This document shows, in pieces, positions 1 through 5,664 of a stretch of DNA of 5,741 nucleotides (position 1 is its first letter; every line of letters begins with the position of its first letter). Made by a program: the position numbers and the translations under genes. Source of the DNA: Planktomarina sp. (GTDB lineage Bacteria; Pseudomonadota; Alphaproteobacteria; Rhodobacterales; Rhodobacteraceae); contig JAKMFM010000094.1 of the NCBI GenBank assembly GCA_022425445.1, positions 1-5,741 of the forward strand. Direction: 5' to 3'. The notes beneath the pieces were generated by a model. The model saw only the letters and a program-made list of their open reading frames with translations. It was not told where the DNA came from and did no database searches.

Positions 1-933
1 ATCCCCAACCCGCAAAAGATGCTGCAAGCCTATACGCAGGCGGCGGCCACTTTGAACCTTCTGCGCGCGTTCTCGAAGGGCGGTTACGCCGATATCCATC
101 AGGTACATTCGTGGACGCTAGGGTTTACCGAATCGCAAAAGGCGTCGGCTTATCGCGAAATGGCGAACCGTATCTCGGATGCATTGGACTTCATGGAGGC
201 GGCTGGCCTTACTTCTGAGAAAAATGCCGAGCTCAGCTCCGTTGATTTTTACACGTCCCATGAGGCGCTTTTGCTGGAGTATGAAGAGGCTTTATGCCGA
301 TTGGACAGCACAAGCGGGACCTATGTGGCCGGATCTGGACATATGGTGTGGATTGGCGATCGGACGCGACAACCCGATGGCGCTCATGTAGAATTCTGCC
401 GCGGTGTACAAAATCCAATAGGGCTGAAATGTGGCCCGACAACAACAGCCGAAGACCTCAAGGTTTTGATGGAGAAGCTAAACCCGGAGAATGAAGCAGG
501 GCGTTTGACACTCATTGCACGCTTTGGTGCCGGCGCTGTGGGGGATCACTTGCCGCGTTTGATCGAAACGGTCAAGCAAGAAGGCGCGAATGTGGTTTGG
601 ACCTGCGATGCGATGCATGGCAACACCATCAAAGCCTCTTCCGGTTATAAAACTCGGCCATTTGAGAGCGTATTGCGTGAAGTGCAAGAGTTTTTCGCCA
701 TACATCGGGCGGAAGACACTGTGCCGGGTGGCGTGCATTTTGAGATGACTGGACAAGACGTGACCGAGTGCACCGGCGGCGTGCGGGCTGTGACGGATGA
801 GAATTTGTCAGATCGTTACCACACTGCCTGTGATCCGCGATTGAACGCCTCACAGTCGTTAGAACTGGCGTTTTTGGTCGCTGAAGAGTTGAGCCAAACC
901 AACAAAACCCGCGCGGCGCGTCTGGCCGTCTAG
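1..933 (+). CDS. 3-deoxy-7-phosphoheptulonate synthase, class II (5'-truncated by window edge)
   Basis: This enzyme condenses phosphoenolpyruvate with erythrose 4-phosphate to DAHP, the first step of the shikimate pathway to aromatic amino acids; it is cytosolic. The frame is open from base 1, so the start lies outside the window. About 310 C-terminal residues are visible of a family length near 460. Visible class II signatures, numbered from the first visible codon, are NPQKML (3-8), AATLNLLRAF (15-24), YTSHEALLLEYEEAL, GDRTRQ followed by DGAHVEF (about 119-132), LNPENE, DAMHGNT, GYKTR, GGVHFEMTGQDVTEC and CDPRLNASQSLELAFLVAE near the end. By comparison with the Mycobacterium tuberculosis class II enzyme, three metal ligands should be His206 (in MHGNT), Glu248 (in HFEMTG) and Asp278 (in CDPRLN). 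The fourth, an N-terminal Cys, is off the window. The stop is followed at once by a terminator, so this is the last gene of its transcript. Family assignment is firm; I leave the gene symbol open because names vary for class II enzymes. Confidence 0.96.
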   Translation: MPNPQKMLQAYTQAAATLNLLRAFSKGGYADIHQVHSWTLGFTESQKASAYREMANRISDALDFMEAAGLTSEKNAELSSVDFYTSHEALLLEYEEALCRLDSTSGTYVAGSGHMVWIGDRTRQPDGAHVEFCRGVQNPIGLKCGPTTTAEDLKVLMEKLNPENEAGRLTLIARFGAGAVGDHLPRLIETVKQEGANVVWTCDAMHGNTIKASSGYKTRPFESVLREVQEFFAIHRAEDTVPGGVHFEMTGQDVTECTGGVRAVTDENLSDRYHTACDPRLNASQSLELAFLVAEELSQTNKTRAARLAV

Positions 934-953
934 GTTCAACTGACCAATTTAAG

Positions 954-1562
954 TTAGGGGCGCGCAGGGTTCTGTGCGCCTTTTTTGCCTCCCATACATA
1001 GTACAAGCGGCTCGTGTTCTTTGGGGTGCGGGCACGGACGCCGTGCATAATACACTGGCCCTAGCTCGGAAAATGGCGCTCTGTGTTTGACTTCCTCGCT
1101 GCAAAATTGGCCACCCGCGAAATCCAGCGTTGCCAATGCCCGGCGACACTGTCTCTGCCGGTCCAAGAGTGGCAGCACTGTCAGCACTGCGTCTTGACAA
1201 AAGCTCTGCGATGATAAGGTGACGCTCATAGGGGATTGCCGGGCGAAAACCTGTGAAACCAGACGTTCGGACCGTAATTTAATGGCTGGAGCGCAAAGCC
1301 TGTCGAGCGTTTGACCGCGGCAATTGTTGCTCAGCAGCTGGGTCACCTGTGCGCGGGCTATGCGAATAACACATCGGTTTGTGTCAGACAGGCCAAGGAC
1401 ACAGGTTTCAGATAGGAAGGGGCCGAGCAAGTGACAACGGAGTGACGGCCAAAGGGGAATTTGACCCGCCCGACACCGGGCTTGCCACAGGCTATAAAGC
1501 GCGCGCTGGACAGGGTGTTGAGTGAACCCTGGCTTAATGGTCATATCAATCGATAAATGCAT
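954..1562 (-). CDS. PAS_5-like (DUF-type PAS) domain protein, putative
   Basis: This 202-residue leftward frame resembles the small alphaproteobacterial PAS_5 proteins (single PAS-like fold, function mostly unknown, often suspected sensors). The resemblance is a pattern recalled from memory, in the expected order: LYSLWQARCRAGQIPL (22-37), where family members have a YWxxLRxGxxxP segment; RIARAQVTQLLSNNCRG (67-83), matching the 'RLAGxxLxDLxGxExRG' block; and AVLTVLPLLDRQ...CRRALATLDF (125-148), matching the 'LLLPLR...RALG' block. The ATG at 1562 is the first possible start, because an in-frame TGA lies three codons upstream; GAGGA sits only 3 nt before it. Met7 (1544) is an alternative start. 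No membrane segment or signal peptide is evident. Oddities are 11 cysteines, weak conservation of the core, and a basic tail (about residue 186 on) read through the DAHP synthase terminator, so it may be diverged or decaying. It is transcribed divergently from yicC. A chance open frame is the main alternative. Confidence 0.6.
   Translation of the reverse strand: MHLSIDMTIKPGFTQHPVQRALYSLWQARCRAGQIPLWPSLRCHLLGPFLSETCVLGLSDTNRCVIRIARAQVTQLLSNNCRGQTLDRLCAPAIKLRSERLVSQVFARQSPMSVTLSSQSFCQDAVLTVLPLLDRQRQCRRALATLDFAGGQFCSEEVKHRAPFSELGPVYYARRPCPHPKEHEPLVLCMGGKKGAQNPARP
959..986 (+). terminator. Rho-independent terminator of the DAHP synthase gene
   Basis: A 9-bp GC-rich stem (959-967 pairing with 972-980, one G-T wobble) closes a GGTT loop and is followed directly by six T (981-986). 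It lies 25 bp after the DAHP synthase stop. In the minus direction no T tract follows the stem, so it should act mainly on rightward transcription. The hairpin lies inside the last codons of the convergent PAS_5-like frame. Confidence 0.9.
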
Positions 1563-1726
1563 GCGTCCTCATTGCCCACCGTTACACCGGCAAGACTGTA
1601 GTTAAGGTTCTGATAACCACGTTTTCAACAGTTTGGTAAAAAGAGTGTTAAAAATTTCAGTCAAGTTTTACATTTTATTGGAGAAATATTTAACGTAGAC
1701 AGTACAGGTCGACTTGGGAGGGTGGC
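1563..1726. promoter_or_regulatory. Divergent AT-rich intergenic region (promoters for the PAS_5-like gene and the yicC operon)
   Basis: This 164-bp gap separates the leftward PAS_5-like start from the rightward yicC start, and its 1615-1695 core is clearly AT-richer than the flanks, so both promoters should lie here. Candidate boxes are weak. Leftward, TTGACT (complement of 1659-1664) lies 17 bp from TTTTAC (complement of 1636-1641). Rightward, TTTACA (1667-1672) matches the -35 consensus in 5 of 6 positions, but no good -10 follows at normal spacing. I saw no full CtrA-type TTAA-N7-TTAA site. A strong Shine-Dalgarno sequence GGGAGGG (1716-1722) ends 4 bp before the yicC ATG. The region is supported by layout; the individual boxes are guesses. 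Confidence 0.45.
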
Positions 1727-2608
1727 ATGTTAACATCAATGACGGGCATGGCCTCCATGAGTGGCGCGTCGGGTCCCTATGACTGGTCCATGGAGCTGCG
1801 CGGTGTAAACAATAAAGGGTTGGACATTCGCACGCGGGTGCCTGAGTGGTTGACTGGTTTTGATCAAATCGCACGCAAGGCCATCTCATCTCAGGTTGCG
1901 CGAGGATCATTGCAATTTTCACTGAAAATTTCCCATGGGATCGAACAGGGCCAGCGGCAAATAGATCTAGATAGATTGGAGCAAATATTGTCCAATGCCG
2001 CTGTTTTGGCAGAGCGTGCCGCGACGAAAGGCGTATCGGTTGCACCGCTGAGCCTGTCTGACATCGCGGCGCAAAATGGATTTGTAAATGTGGAAGCCAA
2101 TGAAGCGGCGCAGCAAGACGTCATGCAGGTTTTATCTGGGCATCTGCCAGAGCTGCTTGCGCAATTTCAAACCTCCCGAAAAGCCGAAGGTGCAGCCTTG
2201 CATCGCGTTCTCACCGACAATTTGATGCAGACAAAACAGCTAATCACCCACGCGCAAGACACATTGTCGGGCCGAGCAGAAAACTTTGAAGACAATTTCA
2301 CGGCTGCTTTGGCGCGTCTAAAACAAGACGTTGATCCCGAGCGTTTGGCACAAGAAATGGCTATTTTAGCGGTGAAAAGTGATGTTACCGAGGAAATTGA
2401 CCGTCTGCAGGTCCATGTGGCAGCGGCCCAGCTCTTGCTGTCGTCCGAGCTGCCGTCTGGACGGAAATTTGATTTTCTGATGCAAGAGTTTAATCGTGAG
2501 GCCAATACCCTGTGCTCCAAGTCCAGCTCAGCGGCTTTGACGGCCATTGGACTTGAAATGAAGGTATTGATAGATCAAATGCGCGAGCAAGTGCAAAATG
2601 TGGAGTGA
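1727..2608 (+). CDS. yicC: YicC/YloC family endoribonuclease
   Basis: Members of this family (formerly a 'stress-induced protein' with YicC_N and DUF1732 domains) are now regarded as endoribonucleases; E. coli YicC has been linked to decay of the small RNA RyhB. The 293-residue protein has normal family length. The N-terminus carries SMTGMAS (4-10) and ELRGVNNKGLDIRTRVPEW (23-41), the YicC_N signature. The C-terminal DUF1732 block has KSDVTEEIDRLQVH (217-230) and GRKFDFLMQEFNREANTLCSK (245-265), and the protein ends in the typical EQVQNVE. Small departures are VH for the usual SH after RLQ, and CSKS where most members have GSKA. The start at 1727 is supported by GGGAGGG at 1716-1722. It is the first gene of a tight cluster with gmk, an association seen in many bacteria, although the functional link is unclear. 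The family call is firm, and the ribonuclease activity is transferred from homologues. Confidence 0.95.
   Translation: MLTSMTGMASMSGASGPYDWSMELRGVNNKGLDIRTRVPEWLTGFDQIARKAISSQVARGSLQFSLKISHGIEQGQRQIDLDRLEQILSNAAVLAERAATKGVSVAPLSLSDIAAQNGFVNVEANEAAQQDVMQVLSGHLPELLAQFQTSRKAEGAALHRVLTDNLMQTKQLITHAQDTLSGRAENFEDNFTAALARLKQDVDPERLAQEMAILAVKSDVTEEIDRLQVHVAAAQLLLSSELPSGRKFDFLMQEFNREANTLCSKSSSAALTAIGLEMKVLIDQMREQVQNVE
2602..2605 (+). promoter_or_regulatory. Shine-Dalgarno deciding the gmk start
   Basis: GGAG lies inside the last codons of yicC, 7 nt before the ATG at 2613. This spacing favours 2613 over the in-frame ATG at 2598, which has no purine-rich element at a useful distance and would add five residues (MWSET) before the conserved N-terminus. 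Confidence 0.7.
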
Positions 2609-2612
2609 AACA

Positions 2613-3254
2613 ATGCGGCGTGGCCTGTTAGTAATTTTGTCATCCCCGTCTGGAGCAGGTAAATCCACACTTGCGAGACGGCTGATGCGTTGGGACAGCT
2701 CTCTGGCGTTCTCGGTTTCAGCAACCACCCGTGCCATGCGCAAAGGAGAGGTTGACGGAAAAGATTACTTTTTCGTTGATGAAACGAATTTCAAACGCCA
2801 AGTCCGCGATGGTGAAATGCTGGAACACGCGCATGTGTTTGGCAAGTTTTATGGATCGCCAAAGGGGCCTGTAGAAGCGGCCATTGCCAAGGGCCAGGAC
2901 GTCTTATTTGACATTGATTGGCAAGGCGCGCAGCAAATTTCAAACTCCGCATTGCAAGAGCATGTGCTGTCAATTTTCATCCTCCCACCCTCTATTACAG
3001 AACTTCAACGCCGACTTGAGGGCAGGGGACAAGACACTGCAGAAACCATTGCCAAGCGCATGCAAAAGAGTTGGGATGAGATAAGCCATTGGTCTGGTTA
3101 CGATTATGTCCTGATCAACGACGATCTCGATGCCACGGAAGAAAAGTTGAAAACAATTGTCACAACGGAGCGCCTGCGTCGGAGCCAACAGCCCGGTCTG
3201 GTCGAACATGTCCGTGCGTTGCAAACCGAGTTTGAGATGAATAATGATTTATAA
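2613..3254 (+). CDS. gmk: Guanylate kinase
   Basis: This cytosolic enzyme phosphorylates GMP (and dGMP) to GDP using ATP, an essential step in GTP and (p)ppGpp supply. From the ATG at 2613 it is 213 residues, normal for bacterial Gmk. The P-loop SPSGAGKST (11-19) follows the first beta strand. The GMP-binding segment SATTRAMRKGEVDGKDYFF (36-54) keeps the TTR and GE-DG-DY residues but has Met where most members have Pro (TTRxPRxGE). EMLEHAHVFGKFYGS (68-82), VLFDIDWQGAQQI (97-109), the lid LEGRGQDTAETIAKRM (135-150) and YDYVLINDDLD (163-173) are all present. It starts 4 bp after the yicC stop and overlaps the next gene by 11 bp, implying translational coupling along one transcript. An upstream in-frame ATG at 2598 is possible but less likely. 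The assignment is secure. Confidence 0.97.
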   Translation: MRRGLLVILSSPSGAGKSTLARRLMRWDSSLAFSVSATTRAMRKGEVDGKDYFFVDETNFKRQVRDGEMLEHAHVFGKFYGSPKGPVEAAIAKGQDVLFDIDWQGAQQISNSALQEHVLSIFILPPSITELQRRLEGRGQDTAETIAKRMQKSWDEISHWSGYDYVLINDDLDATEEKLKTIVTTERLRRSQQPGLVEHVRALQTEFEMNNDL

Positions 3255-3777
3255 GTTATTGGAAAATAGTCCTGAATTTCCTAAAAATTCTGATTTCTGG
3301 GTGGCGCCCGATGCCAATGTGATCGGAAAGGTGCGCCTTATGGCTGGCGCTTCGGTCTGGTTTGGCGCGACGCTGCGCGGGGATAATGAGTGGATTAACC
3401 TTGGGACGGGTTCAAATGTGCAAGAAAACTCTGTGCTGCATACCGATATTGGCTATCCGCTTAGCATCGGTCGCGATTGCACCATTGGGCATAACGCAAT
3501 TTTGCACGGCTGCACGATCGGTGATCAAAGCCTTATTGGTATGGGCGCCATTGTATTGAACGGGGCTCAGATTGGCAGCAACTGCTTGATCGGCGCCGGT
3601 GCTTTGATTACCGAAGGCAAAATTATTCCTGACAATTCTCTGGTGGTGGGCGCGCCAGGCAAGGTCGTACGGAGTTTGACCGAAGCGGAGATCGATGGTC
3701 TACGAGAGTCTGCTGTGGGCTATCAGAAAAATATGCGGCTTTTTACCAATGGCTTAACGGAAATTCCTAATTTATGA
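3244..3777 (+). CDS. Gamma-carbonic anhydrase-like protein (YrdA/PaaY/CaiE family, hexapeptide-repeat)
   Basis: This 177-residue left-handed beta-helix protein is expected to be a homotrimer with metal held between subunits. Imperfect hexapeptide turns (V/I-G-x-x-x-x) run from about residue 19 (WVAPDANVIGKVRL) to about 137, followed by a C-terminal helix (146-165). The three His ligands of gamma-carbonic anhydrases are present as His66 (VLHTD), His83 (IGHNA) and His88 (ILHGC). Arg45 and Asp47 (LRGD) and Gln60 (NVQENS) fit the conserved trimer and active-site positions. The acidic loop carrying the proton-shuttle Glu of archaeal Cam is not evident, as in the YrdA/PaaY branch, so hydratase activity is uncertain; a PaaY-like thioesterase role has also been reported for relatives. 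The ATG at 3244 overlaps the gmk end by 11 bp and has only a weak GAG (3234-3236) as ribosome site, so it probably depends on gmk translation. It is the last gene of the cluster. Confidence 0.92.
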   Translation: MIYKLLENSPEFPKNSDFWVAPDANVIGKVRLMAGASVWFGATLRGDNEWINLGTGSNVQENSVLHTDIGYPLSIGRDCTIGHNAILHGCTIGDQSLIGMGAIVLNGAQIGSNCLIGAGALITEGKIIPDNSLVVGAPGKVVRSLTEAEIDGLRESAVGYQKNMRLFTNGLTEIPNL

Positions 3778-3800
3778 TCGTGAATCGCTTTGTGGATCAT
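3774..3800. repeat. Inverted repeat spanning the stop of the gamma-CA-like gene
   Basis: ATGATC (3774-3779) and GATCAT (3795-3800) are perfect inverted 6-mers separated by 15 bp, and the first arm contains the TGA stop. No T tract follows, so it is not a canonical terminator. It may help protect the mRNA 3' end, or it may be chance. Confidence 0.35.
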
Positions 3801-3806
3801 TAGGTA

Positions 3807-3837
3807 ATAATTTAACATAATATAGATTATGAATTAT
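3807..3837. repeat. AT-rich compound palindrome in the convergent intergenic region
   Basis: Two nested inverted repeats share one axis: inner arms CATAAT (3816-3821) and ATTATG (3826-3831) around the loop ATAG, and outer arms ATAATT (3807-3812) and AATTAT (3832-3837), with three unpaired bases (TAA, 3813-3815) on one side only. That gives 12 pairs, nearly all A-T. It lies 30 bp after the stop of the gamma-CA-like gene. It lacks the GC stem and T run of an intrinsic terminator; it could be a weak hairpin in RNA or a dyad binding site in DNA. Confidence 0.6.
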
Positions 3838-3875
3838 CTTTGCTGCGTTGGGTACCGCTACACCGCCACATACGC

Positions 3876-3901
3876 AAAAAGGCGCCCTTGAGGACGCCTT
3901 T
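3876..3901 (-). terminator. Rho-independent terminator of the rpsB-tsf operon
   Basis: Read leftward, a 7-bp stem (one G-T wobble) with a TCAA loop occupies 3898-3881 and is followed by five T (complement of 3880-3876). It lies 23 bp after the tsf stop. Read rightward, the same hairpin has a C-A mismatch and only three T, so it would be weak for the gmk-side transcript. Confidence 0.85.
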
Positions 3902-3923
3902 CACAAACTCAATTTAGGCTGTG

Positions 3924-4799
3924 TTAACCCTTCATGGTTTTTGCAACTTCAGCTGCGAAATCTTCAACAACCTTCTCGATGCCCTCGCCCACTTCGAGGC
4001 GCACAAACCCGGTGACTTCAACGCCAGCTTCTTGCGCCGCCGCTTCAACGGTTAGATCGGGATTGACCACAAAAGCTTGACCCATCAAAGTAGAATCCGC
4101 CATGAACTTTTTCATACGGCCCACGATCATTTTTTCAATTACAGATTCTGGTTTACCGCTCTCGCGCGCGATATCGATCTGAATTTGCTTTTCTTTCTCA
4201 ACAACCGCAGGATCAAGCGAGGCTTCATTCAAAGCTGCTGGATTGGCTGCAGCGATATGCATAGCGACCTGCTTGCCGAAGGCTTCATTGTTGCCAGACA
4301 GGCCGACCAAAACGCCGATCTTGCCCATACCCTCGGCGGCCGCATTGTGCACATAAGACACAACCGTATCTGCCGAAACCGCTGCCATGCGGCGCAAAGA
4401 CATATTCTCGCCAATGGTGGCAATCGCATCTGTGATGAGGTCAGCTACAGGCTTGCCATCCACGACAGTCGCAGCCAGAGCCTCCGTGCTGTCTGCGGAC
4501 AATCCAGCGGTTGCGATTTTCGCAACCATAGCTTGGAAATCTGCGTTTTTGCCGACGAAATCGGTTTCTGAGTTTACCTCAACCGCAACACCCTTACCGC
4601 CTTGCACGGCCACGGCCACAAGGCCCTCAGCCGCTGTTCGACCGGATTTCTTTGCAGCCTTTGCCAGACCTTTGGTGCGCAGCCAGTCCATCGCCGCTTC
4701 CATATCGCCATCGTTTTCGGTGAGTGCTTTTTTGGCATCCATCATGCCTGCGCCGGATTTCTCGCGCATTTCTTTCACCATTGCAGCAGTAATCGCCAT
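3924..4799 (-). CDS. tsf: Translation elongation factor Ts
   Basis: EF-Ts is the cytosolic nucleotide-exchange factor that releases GDP from EF-Tu. The 291-residue product has normal length for alphaproteobacterial EF-Ts. The N-terminal UBA-like domain has AAMVKEMREKSGAGMMDAKKAL (5-26), DGDMEAAMDWLRTKGLAKAAKK (30-51) and the usual GRTAAEGL link; the EF-Tu-contacting TDFV is at residues 79-82 (SETDFVGKN). The core continues with GKIGVLVGL and ends in VRLEVGEGIEKVVEDFAAEVAKTMKG. I chose the ATG at 4799 because AAGGA (complement of 4808-4812) lies 8 nt upstream and the protein begins MAITAAMVKE as expected. The frame stays open a further 114 codons upstream, but that stretch overlaps rpsB and has no EF-Ts homology. 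It is the second gene of the rpsB-tsf operon, ending before a good terminator. Confidence 0.98.
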   Translation of the reverse strand: MAITAAMVKEMREKSGAGMMDAKKALTENDGDMEAAMDWLRTKGLAKAAKKSGRTAAEGLVAVAVQGGKGVAVEVNSETDFVGKNADFQAMVAKIATAGLSADSTEALAATVVDGKPVADLITDAIATIGENMSLRRMAAVSADTVVSYVHNAAAEGMGKIGVLVGLSGNNEAFGKQVAMHIAAANPAALNEASLDPAVVEKEKQIQIDIARESGKPESVIEKMIVGRMKKFMADSTLMGQAFVVNPDLTVEAAAQEAGVEVTGFVRLEVGEGIEKVVEDFAAEVAKTMKG

Positions 4800-4828
4800 A
4801 ATCGTGTTCCTTTTCCTATAAGAGAATC

Positions 4829-4852
4829 TCGGCTGCGGTGTCCCGCAACCGA
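4829..4852 (-). promoter_or_regulatory. Intercistronic rpsB-tsf hairpin
   Basis: The 73-bp gap between rpsB and tsf contains a 10-bp stem (4852-4843 pairing with 4838-4829, one T-G wobble) closed by a GACA loop. The next bases in the leftward direction are AGATTC, not a T run, so it is unlikely to be a full intrinsic terminator. It may set the S2:EF-Ts ratio through pausing, processing or mRNA stability. Partial attenuation between rpsB and tsf is known in E. coli; the same role here is inference. Confidence 0.65.
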
Positions 4853-4872
4853 TGTAACCTTCGTATCTAGGC

Positions 4873-5658
4873 TTAGGCCTCAGCGGCTGGAGCGTCTTCC
4901 GCGGCGGCTTCAACGATAGCCTCTTCCGCGACAGCCTCTTCCATAGAGCCCAAGTCAACGCCAGCGGCGCCCAATTGTGCGGACATGCCTTCCAAGGCTG
5001 CACGCGCTGCGAGATCGCAATAAAGAGCAATCGCACGCGCCGCGTCGTCATTGCCAGGAATGACGTAATCAATACCATCGGGCGGGCAATTTGTGTCAAC
5101 CACGGCCACCACTGGGATGCCCAGCTTTTTCGCTTCGGCAATCGCCAGATCTTCTTTGTTCACATCGATGACGAACAACAGATCAGGAACACCACCCATT
5201 TCACGGATACCGCCCAATGAGGCTTGCAATTTTGCCTGGTCACGTTCCATGCCCAAACGCTCTTTTTTGGTCAGGCCTGCAAAACCGGTTTCCATTTTCT
5301 CATCAATGTCTTTCAGACGGCTGATGGATTTGGACACTGTTTGCCAGTTGGTCAGCGTGCCGCCCAGCCAACGGTGATTCATGTAATATTGCGCACATTT
5401 TTCAGCAGCTTCTGCAACTGGATTTTGCGCCTGACGCTTTGTACCAACGAACAAGATACGGCCGCCTTTTGCAACGGTGTCCTGGATGGCTTTCAACGCG
5501 GCGTCGAGCATTGGAACGGTCTGTGTCAAATCCATGATGTGGATGCCGTTACGCTCCCCATAAATAAATTGACCCATACGCGGGTTCCAGCGTTGTGTTT
5601 GGTGTCCAAAGTGAACGCCAGCTTCCAAGAGCTGACGCATTGTGAAATCTGCGGCCAT
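4873..5658 (-). CDS. rpsB: Small-subunit ribosomal protein S2 (uS2)
   Basis: S2 binds late to the 30S subunit between head and body and is needed for S1 docking. From the ATG at 5658 it has 261 residues. The N-terminus MRQLLEAGVHFGHQTQRWNPRM (7-28) is the S2 signature, followed by FIYGERNGIHIMDL, GGRILFVGTKRQAQ (65-78), YYMNHRWLGGTLTNW (91-105), PDLLFVIDVNKEDLAIAEA, GIPVVAVVDTNCPPDGIDYVIPGNDDA and the final helix AIALYCDLAARA. The last 30 or so residues form an acidic Ala/Glu-rich tail, common in alphaproteobacterial S2. Two in-frame ATGs exist: 5664 and 5658. AAGGA (complement of 5666-5670) is 7 nt from 5658 but only 1 nt from 5664, so I prefer 5658; 5664 would add Met-Ala. It is the first gene of the operon with tsf, a near-universal bacterial pair. 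Confidence 0.98.
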   Translation of the reverse strand: MAADFTMRQLLEAGVHFGHQTQRWNPRMGQFIYGERNGIHIMDLTQTVPMLDAALKAIQDTVAKGGRILFVGTKRQAQNPVAEAAEKCAQYYMNHRWLGGTLTNWQTVSKSISRLKDIDEKMETGFAGLTKKERLGMERDQAKLQASLGGIREMGGVPDLLFVIDVNKEDLAIAEAKKLGIPVVAVVDTNCPPDGIDYVIPGNDDAARAIALYCDLAARAALEGMSAQLGAAGVDLGSMEEAVAEEAIVEAAAEDAPAAEA

Positions 5659-5664
5659 TGCCAT

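Noticed and set aside
629..1048. A 139-codon minus-strand frame crossing the DAHP synthase end
   Set aside because: It is antisense to a strongly conserved coding region and crosses the terminator, with no recognisable domain; a coding shadow.
1173..1189. Short direct repeat CAGCACTG twice, 9 bp apart
   Set aside because: It is only 8 bp, lies within the PAS_5-like frame, and has no further copies or spacer structure; consistent with chance.
1251..1411. Partial inverted similarity between TGAAACC (about 1252) and GGTTTCA (about 1404)
   Set aside because: It is seven bases separated by about 145 bp inside a reading frame; not distinguishable from chance.
1563..1726. CtrA-type binding site in the divergent region
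   Set aside because: TTAA half-sites occur, but none form TTAA-N7-TTAA spacing.
1668..2045. A 125-codon minus-strand frame opposite the yicC start
   Set aside because: It is antisense to the conserved YicC N-terminus, with no domain pattern or ribosome site; a shadow.
4077..4571. A 164-codon plus-strand frame opposite tsf (also 4387-4821 and 5224-5727 opposite tsf and rpsB)
   Set aside because: These frames mirror codon bias of the highly conserved genes on the other strand; they are His- and Cys-rich without domain patterns.
4800..5141. A 114-codon upstream extension of the tsf frame
   Set aside because: It overlaps rpsB in another frame, shows no EF-Ts similarity, and the ATG at 4799 has a well-placed ribosome site; an S2/EF-Ts fusion is not supported.
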